This document shows, piece after piece, positions 1 to 6,480 of a DNA stretch of 9,645 nucleotides; positions within the stretch are counted from its first letter, which is position 1, and every line of letters begins with the position of its first letter. The notes beneath the pieces were generated by a model. That model was not told the DNA's origin and did not search any database. It saw nothing but the letters and a program-made list of their open reading frames with translations. The stretch comes from Burkholderiales bacterium (GTDB lineage Bacteria > Pseudomonadota > Gammaproteobacteria > Burkholderiales > SG8-39). A program made the translations under genes and the position numbers. The stretch spans positions 1 through 9,645 of the forward strand of contig JADLDQ010000341.1 in assembly GCA_020846575.1 (NCBI GenBank), written 5' to 3'.

Positions 1-763
1 AGAGATCCGCCGGCGGCTTCGCCCAGTAGAAACCGCGCCGCGACGGCGTGACCCCCGCCTTGCGCAGCTCCACCAGGGTCTCCACCATGCGCAGCATCGG
101 CAGCCGCGGGTCGAGCACCACCGCGTCGTCGAAGCGCGTGACGCCGGCCTTCCAAAGGAGCTCGGTGATGATGGTCTGGCCCGGGAGCAGCACGTCCGCG
201 CCGGCGGCGATGGCGCGCTTCGCGGCGCCTTCGAAGGCGCGGATGAAGTTCTCGGGCTTGCCCTGCACCGCGGCTTCGAGGTCCGGATAGCCGCACTCGA
301 TGTAGGTGGTCGGCGTAGCGCGCGCCTCGAGGCCGCGCTCGCGGATCATCTGCGAGACCAGGGCGTCCATCTGCGGGTTGATGCACAGGAACGAGAAGCG
401 CTCGCCGAGCGTGAGTGCGGTGAGCATCGAGACTTCGCCGTAGCCGAGCACCGGGATGTCGACAATGCTCCTCGCCTCGCGCAGGCCCGGGTCCTGCAGC
501 ACGCCGATCAGCACCGCGTCGTAGCCTTCCTTCTCGGCGCGCAGGATGTTCTTCAGGATCTGGTTGTCGTGCTGGCGGTGCAGGTATGCGTAGTTCACCA
601 CCTTGCCGGCGATGCGCGCCGACGCCTCGCTCACCTCGTCCTTGACGCCATGGATCTCGATCACCGTGCCGGGGCGCTGATACGCTCGGTAGTGCTCGTA
701 GATCATTTCCTTGTAGCCCTGCAGCGTGTAGGTGGCGACCAGGCCCTGCTCCCAGATGCGCAT
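1..763 (-). CDS. Asp/Glu/hydantoin racemase-family protein, 3' end cut by window edge
   Basis: The frame is open from an ATG at 763 to the left edge, giving 254 residues with the C-terminus missing. The start is supported by an AGGAG-type ribosome binding site a few bases upstream (minus strand, about 769-776). The protein begins MRIWEQGLVATYTL and carries family landmarks: a DPGLREAR segment (residues 91-98) followed by VDIPVLGYGEVSM (101-113), and a GADVLLPGQ segment (188-196). Racemases of this superfamily use two cysteines as paired acid/base catalysts, usually in IACFGDPG-like and LGCAG-like contexts. Here the matching residues are Val88 and Gln196, and the only cysteines seen are Cys127 and Cys157, elsewhere. 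The fold assignment is good, but racemase activity is doubtful and the substrate is unknown. It lies just downstream of, and on the same strand as, a broken LysR-type regulator remnant. Confidence 0.8.
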   Translation of the reverse strand, partial: MRIWEQGLVATYTLQGYKEMIYEHYRAYQRPGTVIEIHGVKDEVSEASARIAGKVVNYAYLHRQHDNQILKNILRAEKEGYDAVLIGVLQDPGLREARSIVDIPVLGYGEVSMLTALTLGERFSFLCINPQMDALVSQMIRERGLEARATPTTYIECGYPDLEAAVQGKPENFIRAFEGAAKRAIAAGADVLLPGQTIITELLWKAGVTRFDDAVVLDPRLPMLRMVETLVELRKAGVTPSRRGFYWAKPPADL

Positions 764-787
764 CGGCGACTCTCCTTTCCCGCGATG

Positions 788-950
788 TTACTGGAGTTCC
801 CTGGAGAGGAAGTCGATCAGCACGAGAGTCCGGTAGAGCACGCGCCGGTTCGGGTAGACGATCCACAGGCCGGGCATCTCGCCAGTGGAGTACAGGCCTT
901 GTACTCGGGCATCACCTCGACTGGTTCAGTCTCTTCTTGATACCAGGTCC
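788..950 (-). pseudogene. Remnant of a LysR-type transcriptional regulator (C-terminal tail only)
   Basis: Read on the minus strand, 877 down to the TAA at 788-790 gives MPGLWIVYPNRRVLYRTLVL followed by IDFLSRELQ. This closely resembles the last strand and helix of LysR-family effector-binding domains, which commonly end in a W-x-VYPxRR...(V/I)DFL pattern. Just upstream, 895-918 in a different frame gives EVMPEYKA, the segment that normally precedes it. The two pieces are out of frame with each other, so a frameshift lies between about 878 and 895. No helix-turn-helix domain or rest of the gene is visible in the roughly 130 bases before hutF. I infer a truncated, frameshifted relic. Only the tail is recognisable, and the right boundary is approximate. 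Confidence 0.6.
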
Positions 951-1082
951 GGTGCGCCGGCCTCCGCTATCATTCCCAATGGCGGGCGCGCCGCCGCTGG
1001 AACTTCGTCCGGGGCGCGCGCCGATGCCGGCGCGGTCCGCCGCGCCGCCCGCCCCCGATCCGGACATATCGAACTCCCCGCG
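951..1082. other. Gap before hutF without a recognisable gene
   Basis: With the regulator remnant, this completes a stretch of about 319 bases (764-1082) without an intact gene. It is mostly very G+C-rich. A small hairpin with an 8-bp stem and TCCG loop can be drawn at 1028-1047, which is unremarkable at this base composition. A TATCAT hexamer at 968-973 could be a -10 element for hutF, but no -35 sits at a suitable distance. No clear ribosome binding site precedes the hutF ATG. I see no RNA gene here. Confidence 0.4.
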
Positions 1083-2455
1083 ATGAACGCGATCTACGCA
1101 CCCGAAGCCCTGCTGCCAGCCGGCTGGGCCCGTGAGGTGATCATCGAGATCGACGATCGAGGTGACATCGTCTCGACGCAGCCCGACCGGCCGCAGGGCG
1201 CGCAGAGCATGCGGGCGGGCCGCTGATCCCCGGCATGCCCGATGCGCACTCGCACGCCTTCCAGCGCGCGCTGGCGGGACTCGCCGAGCGCATGACAGGT
1301 CCCGAGGACAGTTTCTGGAACTGGCGCGAAGTCATGTACGCCTTCACCGCGCGCATCGGCCCCGAGGAGACACACGCAATCGCCGCGTGGCTGTACTGCG
1401 AGCTGCTGCGAAGCGGCTACACCTCGGTCGCCGAGTTCCACTACCTGCACCACGGCCCGGACGGCAAACCCTACCGCCGTCCCGCAGAGATGGCATTCGC
1501 GTGCCTGCGGGCGGCGCAGGAAGCCGGGATCGCGATCACGCTCCTGCCCTCGCTCTACTGCCAGTCCAACTTCGGCGGTCAGCCGCTGGCGAGCGCGCAG
1601 AAGCGCTTCGCCGCGAACCCCGAGCAGGTGCTTTCGATGCTGCTCGATCTGCGCGCGTCCTTTCCGGGAAATCCGGAGGTGCGCTTCGGGGTCGCGCCGC
1701 ACTCGCTGCGCGCGGTGGACCCGGCGAGCCTCGCCGACCTGCTGGCGGGCCTTGACGCCGTGGATCCCACCGCGCCGGTTCACATGCTCGTGGCCGAGCA
1801 GGTGCGGGAGGTCAACGACTGCACGAGCTGGTGCGACCTGCGCCCGGTGCAGTGGCTGCTGGACCACGCCCGCGTGGACGCACGCTGGTGCCTGGTGCAC
1901 TGCACGCACGCCACGAGCGCCGAAGCCGAGCGCCTCGCGGCCAGCGGCGCAGTGGTGTGCGTGTGTCCCACGACCGAGGGAAATCTGGGTGACGGCGTGT
2001 TCCCGTTCAACCGCTACGCGGACAAAGGCGGGCGCTACGCGATCGGCAGCGGCAGCAACCTCTCGCAGAGCCCGGTCGAGGAACTGCGCTGGCTCGAGTA
2101 CGGCCAGCGCCTGCAGCTGCGCCGGCGCAACGTGATCACGGCCCCGGCGCGCAGCGCGGTGGGCACCGGGCTGTGGGTCGAGGCGGCCCGAGGCGGCGGC
2201 CAGGCGCTCGGCCGGGCGGCAGGCGCGATCGCGCCCGGGCGGCGTGCCGACCTGGTGGTGCTGGACGGCGCGCACGTACACCTCGAGGGCCGCAGCGGCG
2301 ACCGGCTGATGGACGCCCTGCTCTTCACCGGCAACGAGCGGCTGGTGAGACACGTCATGGTCGGCGGCCGCTGGGTGGTGCGCGACGGGCGGCACCCGGC
2401 GCAAGCCGCGATCGAGCAGCGCTTTCGGGAAGTGCAAACAAGACTGCTGGAGTGA
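1083..2455 (+). pseudogene. hutF: Formimidoylglutamate deiminase homologue (hutF) with frameshift and lost metal ligands
   Basis: HutF is an amidohydrolase that deiminates N-formimino-L-glutamate to N-formylglutamate in histidine breakdown. The ATG at 1083 opens a typical N-terminus (AIYAPEALLPAGWA...) but reaches TGA at 1224-1226 after 47 codons. The rest of the protein continues in another frame from CTG at 1223 (LIPGMPDAHSHAFQRALAGL...) to the TGA at 2453-2455. Restoring one C at about 1220-1221 joins the halves into about 457 residues, the usual family length. In that joined numbering the HxH metal pair (His56, His58) and the later VHCTH histidine (273) are present. The histidine normally found in HIHIAEQ is Leu236 (HMLVAEQ), and the aspartate of GSDSH is Gly324 (GSGSN). 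Other family blocks remain, including APHSLRAV, CPTTE.NLGDG and SPVEELRWLEYGQRL. No other hut gene is visible. It is probably a pseudogene or a catalytically dead relative. An internal start at 1235 would lack the N-terminal sandwich strands. Confidence 0.85.
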
Positions 2456-2479
2456 GCCCTCGCAGGCAACCGAAGAGCC

Positions 2480-2618
2480 CGGTTTTGCGAAACAGTCCGG
2501 TCTTGCGAAACAGTCTGGTTTTGCGAAACAGTCCGATCTTGCGAAACAGTCCGATCTTGCGAAACAGTCCGATCTTGCGAAACAGTCCGGTCTTGCGAAA
2601 CAGTCCGGTCTTGCGAAA
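2480..2618. repeat. 18-bp tandem repeat array, seven full units plus a partial one
   Basis: Head-to-tail units start at 2480, 2498, 2516, 2534, 2552, 2570 and 2588. A 13-base partial unit starts at 2606. The commonest forms are cggtcttgcgaaacagtc and cgatcttgcgaaacagtc. Variation is confined to unit positions 1, 3 and 5; positions 6-18 (ttgcgaaacagtc) are identical in every full unit. The three middle units are identical to one another, as expected from replication slippage or unequal exchange. The array lies between the hutF stop and the terminator of the converging CoA-transferase gene. There are no spacers, so it is not CRISPR. No function is evident; a variable-number repeat is the simplest reading. 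Confidence 0.95.
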
Positions 2619-2646
2619 AGCGAAGGGGGCGATCCGCCCCCTTCGC
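2616..2646 (-). terminator. Intrinsic terminator of the CoA-transferase gene
   Basis: GCGAAGGGGGCG (2620-2631) and CGCCCCCTTCGC (2635-2646) form a perfect 12-bp stem around a 3-base loop. Read on the minus strand, the stem begins 22 bases after the CoA-transferase stop and is followed by TTTT (2619-2616). On the plus strand the stem is followed by CCCGG with no T-run, so it suits the minus-strand gene; it may also slow transcription arriving from hutF. The short T-run comes from the truncated last unit of the 18-bp repeat. Confidence 0.8.
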
Positions 2647-2668
2647 CCGGCGCCCTGCCGAGCGCAGT

Positions 2669-4024
2669 TCAGCCGCTCAGAGCCACCCGGAATTCACAGC
2701 CGGTCTTCGCCTTGACGTCCTCCAGCTTCACGCCTTCGTGCAGCTCCTTCAGCACCAGGCCCTTGCCGCGCTCGACCTCGAACACGCAAAGATCGGTGAT
2801 GATCATCGATACCACGCCCTTGGCGGTGATCGGAAGCTTGCACGCTTTCAGGATCTTCGGGCTGCCGTCCTTGGCCGTGTGTTCCATGAGCACGATCACG
2901 CGCCGCACGCCCGCCACCAGGTCCATGGCGCCGCCCGGCCCCTTCACCATCGCGCCCGGCACCATCCAGTTGGCGAGATCGCCGTTGTCGGCGACTTCCA
3001 GGCCGCCGAGGATGGCGAGGTCGATGTGACCCCCGCGGATCATGGCAAAGGACTCGGCACTGGAGAAGAAGCTCGACCCCGGGATGGTGGTCACCGTCTG
3101 CTTGCCCGCATTGATGAGGTCGGGATCGAGCTTGTCCTCCGTGGGGAAGGGGCCGATGCCGAGCAGCCCGTTCTCCGACTGCAGCGTGACGGTCACGCCC
3201 TCGGGAATGTAGTTGGCCACCAGCGTCGGCATGCCGATGCCGAGGTTCACGTAGTAGCCGTCGCGCAGCTCCTTGGCCGCGCGCTGCGCGATCATGGCGC
3301 GGATGGGGTTTTCCTTCTTCGAGGCCGCCGCACCCGAGACGGTGCGGAACTCGATGCGCTTCTCGTACTTCGCGCCCTTGACGATACGGTCCACGTACAC
3401 GGCCGGCGTGTCGATGCCGTCCGGGTCCAGCTCGCCGACCTCGACCAGCTCCTCGACTTCGGCCACCGTCACCCGGCCGCAGGCGGCGATCATGGGATTG
3501 AAGTTCTGCCCGGTCTTGTTGTAGATCAGGTTGCCGCTCTTGTCGCCCTTCCAGGCCTTGACGATCGACAGGTCGGTGCGGATCGATTCCTCGAGCACGT
3601 ACTGCTCGCCGTTGAACACGCGCGTCTCCTTGCCCTCGGTGAGCTTGGTGCCCGCCCCGGTACGGGTGTAGAAGGCCGGGATGCCCGCGCCGCCCGCGCG
3701 CAGCGCCTCGGCGAGCGTGCCCTGCGGCCGCAGCGTCAGAGCCAGCTCACCAGCGAGCGCCTGGCGCTCGAACTCCTTGTTCTCACCGACGTAGGAGGCG
3801 ATCACCTTCTTCACCTGCCGGGTCTTCAACAACAGGCCCATGCCGAAGTCGTCCACGCCGGCGTTGTTGCCGACGATGGTGAGGTTCTTCACGCCGCTCT
3901 GGACGAGCGCGTTGATGAGATTCTCCGGGATGCCGCACAGGCCGAAGCCGCCGGCGGCGACGCTCATCCCGTCCTTGAGGAGTCCATCCAGGGCGGACCG
4001 GGCATCTGGATACACCTTTTTCAT
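2669..4024 (-). CDS. 3-oxoacid (succinyl-CoA:acetoacetate-type) CoA-transferase, A and B subunits fused
   Basis: This 451-residue enzyme should move CoA from succinyl-CoA or an acyl-CoA to acetoacetate or a related acid, linking ketone-body or short-chain acid use to central metabolism. Residues 1 to about 228 are the A (alpha) part, with the hallmark GGFGLCGIPENL at 25-36 and ESIRTDLSIVKAWKGDKSGN further on. A short linker (about 229-240, GAAASKKENP) leads into the B (beta) part, which has YVNLGIGMPTLVANYIP and the catalytic QSENGLLG, with Glu284 as the expected thioester-forming residue. In most bacteria the two parts are separate genes; here they form one chain, as in the mitochondrial enzyme. 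I chose the ATG at 4024 because family members begin near MKKVYPDA and a GAGAGG sequence lies 8 bases upstream. The frame stays open to an ATG at 4171, but that extension has no family likeness. It is divergent from ETF-ubiquinone oxidoreductase. The exact acid substrate is not decided by sequence. Confidence 0.92.
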   Translation of the reverse strand: MKKVYPDARSALDGLLKDGMSVAAGGFGLCGIPENLINALVQSGVKNLTIVGNNAGVDDFGMGLLLKTRQVKKVIASYVGENKEFERQALAGELALTLRPQGTLAEALRAGGAGIPAFYTRTGAGTKLTEGKETRVFNGEQYVLEESIRTDLSIVKAWKGDKSGNLIYNKTGQNFNPMIAACGRVTVAEVEELVEVGELDPDGIDTPAVYVDRIVKGAKYEKRIEFRTVSGAAASKKENPIRAMIAQRAAKELRDGYYVNLGIGMPTLVANYIPEGVTVTLQSENGLLGIGPFPTEDKLDPDLINAGKQTVTTIPGSSFFSSAESFAMIRGGHIDLAILGGLEVADNGDLANWMVPGAMVKGPGGAMDLVAGVRRVIVLMEHTAKDGSPKILKACKLPITAKGVVSMIITDLCVFEVERGKGLVLKELHEGVKLEDVKAKTGCEFRVALSG

Positions 4025-4157
4025 TGCGTTTGCCTCTCGTGAAGAAGATCGTGATGTGGATCGCCGGTGCTCGTCATGGTTCGTCGAAGCAGCGCGGAGC
4101 GGGGCTGGATGCCGCCGCGGGACACGCAAGGGCGGCCCGCGAATGGTACCGGAATCC

Positions 4158-4181
4158 GCCTTCGAAGGCACCTTCGAAGGC
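4158..4181. promoter_or_regulatory. Two tandem CCTTCGAAGG palindromes in the divergent promoter region
   Basis: The perfect palindrome GCCTTCGAAGGC (4158-4169) is followed at once by ACCTTCGAAGGC (4170-4181), so two identical 10-bp palindromic cores (4159-4168 and 4171-4180) lie 12 bp apart. They sit about midway in the 280-base gap between the divergent CoA-transferase and ETF-ubiquinone oxidoreductase genes, upstream of a likely -10 box. Such an arrangement could be an operator for a dimeric repressor acting on both genes. No regulator gene is nearby, so this is inference from position and symmetry only. Confidence 0.35.
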
Positions 4182-4214
4182 GCACTCTCCGCAAGGGTGC
4201 CTGCCGCAGCATCC

Positions 4215-4220
4215 TATAAT
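4215..4220 (+). promoter_or_regulatory. Likely -10 box for ETF-ubiquinone oxidoreductase
   Basis: A perfect TATAAT lies 84 bases before the ATG at 4305, in an otherwise G+C-rich divergent gap. The hexamer expected 17 bases upstream (CAAGGG, 4192-4197) does not resemble TTGACA, so the promoter may be weak or need an activator. It would give a 5' leader of about 75-80 bases covering both downstream genes. I found no comparably good promoter for the minus-strand CoA-transferase in the same gap. Confidence 0.4.
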
Positions 4221-4304
4221 CCGCCGGGCCCGCAGCCGCGCCGCATGGGACCCTGTCCTGGCCAGCGCGGTGCGGCGGCGCGTTCGCAATCCACCGGGAA
4301 CAAC

Positions 4305-5948
4305 ATGGCCCAGCGCGAATCGATGCAATACGACGTGCTCGTCGTCGGCGGCGGTCCGGCGGGGCTCGCGGCCGCGATCCGGCTGAAGCAACTCGCCGCC
4401 CAGGCGCACAGCGAGCTCTGCGTGTGCCTGATCGACAAGGGTTCCGAGATAGGCGCGCACATTCTCTCAGGCGCGGTCATCGACCCGCGCGGGCTCGCGG
4501 AGCTGTTCCCCGACTGGAAGGCGCTCGGGGCGCCGCTCGCTACCGAGGTCACCGAGGAGCGCTTCCAGTTCCTCTCCGCGAACCGCGCGCGGCGCGTGCC
4601 CGAAGCCCTGCTGCCCGCGTGTTTCAGGAACCACGGCTGCTACACCGCGAGCCTGGGCAACGTGTGCCGCTGGCTGGGAAAGAAGGCCGAGGCGCTCGGC
4701 GTGGAGATCTACGCCGGCTTCGCCGGCGCGGAAGTGCTCTACGAAGACGGCCGGGTCGCCGGCGTCGCCACCGGCGACATGGGCGTGGGCCGCGATGGCA
4801 AGCCCACCGCCCAGTACCAGCCCGGCATCGAACTGCGGGCGAAGTACAGCTTCTTCGCCGAGGGCTGCCGCGGTCAGCTCGGCCGGCAGCTTACCGAGCG
4901 CTTCGAACTGCGCCAGGGATCGGACCCGCAGGTCTACGGCATCGGGCTGAAGGAACTCTGGGAGCTCGACCCGAAGAACCACGTGCCGGGCCTGGTGGTG
5001 CACACCGCCGGCTGGCCGCTCCAGCCCGACACCTACGGCGGCTCCTTCGTCTACCACATGGAGGACCGGCTGGCGGCGGTCGGTTTCGTGGTCGGCCTCG
5101 CCTACACCAACCCCTGGCTGAGCCCGTTCCAGGAGTTCCAGCGTTACAAGACCCATCCCGAGATCCGCGCCTTCCTCGAAGGCGGAAAGCGCCTCGCCTA
5201 CGGCGCGCGCGCCATCGCGGCGGGCGGCATCCTGTCGCTGCCGAAGCTCGTGTTTCCCGGCGGCTGTCTGATCGGCGACGACGCGGGCTTCCTCAACGCC
5301 TCGCGCATCAAGGGCACGCACGCGGCGATCAAGTCGGGCATGCTCGCCGCCGAAGCCGCCTTCGAGGCCGTGGCCGCCGGCCGCGCCGGCGACGAGCTGG
5401 AGCGCTACCCGGCGGCATTCCGCGAATCGTGGCTGTTCGAAGAACTGTGGCGGGCTCGCAACTTCAAGCAGTGGATGGCCAAGGGCCTGTACGCGGGCTC
5501 GTTCATGGTCGGCATCGAGCAGTTCCTGCTCGGCGGCAAGTTCCCCTGGACGCTGCACCACCGCCACGCCGACCACGAGACGCTCAGGCCCGCCGCGGAA
5601 TGCGCGCGTATCGACTACCCCAAGCCCGACGGCGTGGCGAGCTTCGACCTGCCCTCCTCGGTGTACCTCTCCAACACCAACCACGAAGAGAACCAGCCGG
5701 TGCACCTCACGTTGAAGGACCCCGCGGTGCCGGTGGCGCTCAACCTCGCGCGCTACGGAGGGCCCGAGCAGCGCTTTTGCCCGGCGGGGGTATACGAGTT
5801 CGTCGACGACGAGGCGGGCAAACCGCGGCTGCAGATCAATGCCCAGAACTGCGTGCACTGCAAGACCTGCGACATCAAGGACCCGAGCCAGAACATCGTC
5901 TGGGTGGCGCCCCAGGGCGGCGAGGGGCCGAATTATCCGAACATGTGA
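4305..5948 (+). CDS. Electron transfer flavoprotein-ubiquinone oxidoreductase (ETF-QO)
   Basis: This 547-residue enzyme sits on the inner face of the cytoplasmic membrane, takes electrons from reduced EtfAB and passes them to ubiquinone. The N-terminus has the FAD-binding beta-alpha-beta motif VVGGGPAGLAAA (Gly15, Gly17, Gly20), then EIGAHILSGAVIDPRGL, a family signature. The C-terminal ferredoxin-like part holds the four cysteines of the [4Fe-4S] cluster: Cys492 in FCPAGVYE, and Cys516, Cys519 and Cys522 in NCVHCKTCDIKDPSQNI. The length matches bacterial members and all key residues are present. I took the ATG at 4305, with GGGAA about 6 bases upstream; Met7 (4323) is an alternative start just before the flavin motif. 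The frame is open further upstream to 3840, but that part overlaps the divergent gene and has no likeness to the family. It is probably transcribed from the TATAAT at 4215 together with the thioesterase 7 bases downstream. Confidence 0.96.
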   Translation: MAQRESMQYDVLVVGGGPAGLAAAIRLKQLAAQAHSELCVCLIDKGSEIGAHILSGAVIDPRGLAELFPDWKALGAPLATEVTEERFQFLSANRARRVPEALLPACFRNHGCYTASLGNVCRWLGKKAEALGVEIYAGFAGAEVLYEDGRVAGVATGDMGVGRDGKPTAQYQPGIELRAKYSFFAEGCRGQLGRQLTERFELRQGSDPQVYGIGLKELWELDPKNHVPGLVVHTAGWPLQPDTYGGSFVYHMEDRLAAVGFVVGLAYTNPWLSPFQEFQRYKTHPEIRAFLEGGKRLAYGARAIAAGGILSLPKLVFPGGCLIGDDAGFLNASRIKGTHAAIKSGMLAAEAAFEAVAAGRAGDELERYPAAFRESWLFEELWRARNFKQWMAKGLYAGSFMVGIEQFLLGGKFPWTLHHRHADHETLRPAAECARIDYPKPDGVASFDLPSSVYLSNTNHEENQPVHLTLKDPAVPVALNLARYGGPEQRFCPAGVYEFVDDEAGKPRLQINAQNCVHCKTCDIKDPSQNIVWVAPQGGEGPNYPNM

Positions 5949-5955
5949 AGCTCGA

Positions 5956-6447
5956 ATGACCAGGAGAACCCTCGAGATCACCTGGGCCGCTCCCGCCGGC
6001 CGCCATGACTACCGCGATCTCACCGGCCTGCAGTTCCTGCGGGGGATCGTCTCGGGTGAGATACCCCCCTCCCCCATGTCCTGCCTGTTCGGCTTCGACG
6101 TGGTCGAGGCAGAGGAAGGACGGGTGCTGATCGAGTGCCTGCCCGGCGAGCAGTTCACCAACCTGATCGGCATCGCGCACGGCGGCTTGGCGAGCACCCT
6201 GCTCGATTCCTGCATGGGCAGCAGTATCCAGTCCACGCTGCCCGCGGGAGCGGCGGCGACGACGCTCGAGCTGAAGATCAACTTCGTGCGGCCGATCTCC
6301 CTGGACACGGGGAAGCTCTTGTGCGAAGGCCGAGTCATCCACCCGGGCCGTCGAGTCGCCACCGCACAGGGGCGCGTCACCGATGCGTCGGGGACGCTCT
6401 ACGCCCACGGCACGACGACCATGATGGTGTTCCCGCTGAAGGCGTGA
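5956..6447 (+). CDS. PaaI-like hotdog-fold acyl-CoA thioesterase
   Basis: This 163-residue protein is a likely cytosolic acyl-CoA or aryl-CoA thioesterase. It has the expected hotdog layout: an N-terminal lead (DLTGLQFLRGIVSGEIPPSP), a strand ending in GFDVVEAEEGRVLIE, then the signature IGIAHGGLASTLLDSCMG with His75-Gly76-Gly77 and Asp84 as probable catalytic residues. The tail KINFVRPI...GRVIHPGRRVATAQGRVTD is typical of the PaaI group. The ATG at 5956 lies 7 bases after the ETF-QO stop, so the two are almost certainly co-transcribed; no strong ribosome binding site is visible, which fits translational coupling. Context suggests release of CoA from stalled or excess intermediates of the neighbouring acyl-CoA oxidation genes. 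The actual substrate cannot be told from sequence. Confidence 0.88.
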   Translation: MTRRTLEITWAAPAGRHDYRDLTGLQFLRGIVSGEIPPSPMSCLFGFDVVEAEEGRVLIECLPGEQFTNLIGIAHGGLASTLLDSCMGSSIQSTLPAGAAATTLELKINFVRPISLDTGKLLCEGRVIHPGRRVATAQGRVTDASGTLYAHGTTTMMVFPLKA

Positions 6448-6461
6448 CGCGCCCCGGCGCG
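6448..6461. terminator. Small hairpin between convergent genes, possible terminator
   Basis: CGCGCC (6448-6453) and GGCGCG (6456-6461) can pair around a 2-base centre, more realistically as a 5-bp stem with a 4-base loop. It begins at the base after the thioesterase stop and lies 20 bases before the converging acyl-CoA dehydrogenase stop. There is no T-run on either side, so intrinsic termination would be weak. It may be a chance result of high G+C. Confidence 0.25.
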
Positions 6462-6480
6462 CGAGCGGCCGCGGTCCGGC

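Noticed and set aside
1028..1047. 8-bp hairpin upstream of hutF as an attenuator or riboswitch
   Set aside because: It consists almost only of G and C in a very G+C-rich stretch with no further structure; chance is sufficient.
1212..1226. Programmed -1 frameshift in hutF
   Set aside because: The sequence lacks a standard slippery heptamer and the protein has also lost metal ligands, so mutation or a sequence error is more likely than recoding.
1094..2437. Long open frame (447 codons) on the minus strand opposite hutF
   Set aside because: It mirrors codon positions of the plus-strand hutF sequence, is rich in Arg/Ala/His/Gly and resembles no family; it is a by-product of high G+C.
2480..2618. 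CRISPR array
   Set aside because: The units are contiguous with no unique spacers, and no cas genes are present.
2173..2715. Possible protein with hexapeptide repeats (NSPVLR/NSPILR) encoded by the 18-bp array
   Set aside because: The repeat is a multiple of three, so any open frame through it gives periodic peptide. The upstream part is an out-of-frame reading of hutF, and no start or ribosome binding site supports it.
2738..4042. Long plus-strand open frame (434 codons) opposite the CoA-transferase
   Set aside because: The antisense CoA-transferase has complete motifs, while this frame is a low-complexity Ala/Arg/His/Asp shadow with no recognisable domain.
4021..4077. Short upstream frame (MTSTGDPHHDLLHERQTQ) whose TGA overlaps the CoA-transferase ATG
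   Set aside because: There is no ribosome binding site and no codon pattern suggesting a leader peptide; the overlap could easily be chance.
4467..5981. Long minus-strand open frame (504 codons) opposite ETF-QO
   Set aside because: The ETF-QO reading has FAD and [4Fe-4S] motifs; the antisense frame has none and is explained by G+C-rich third positions.
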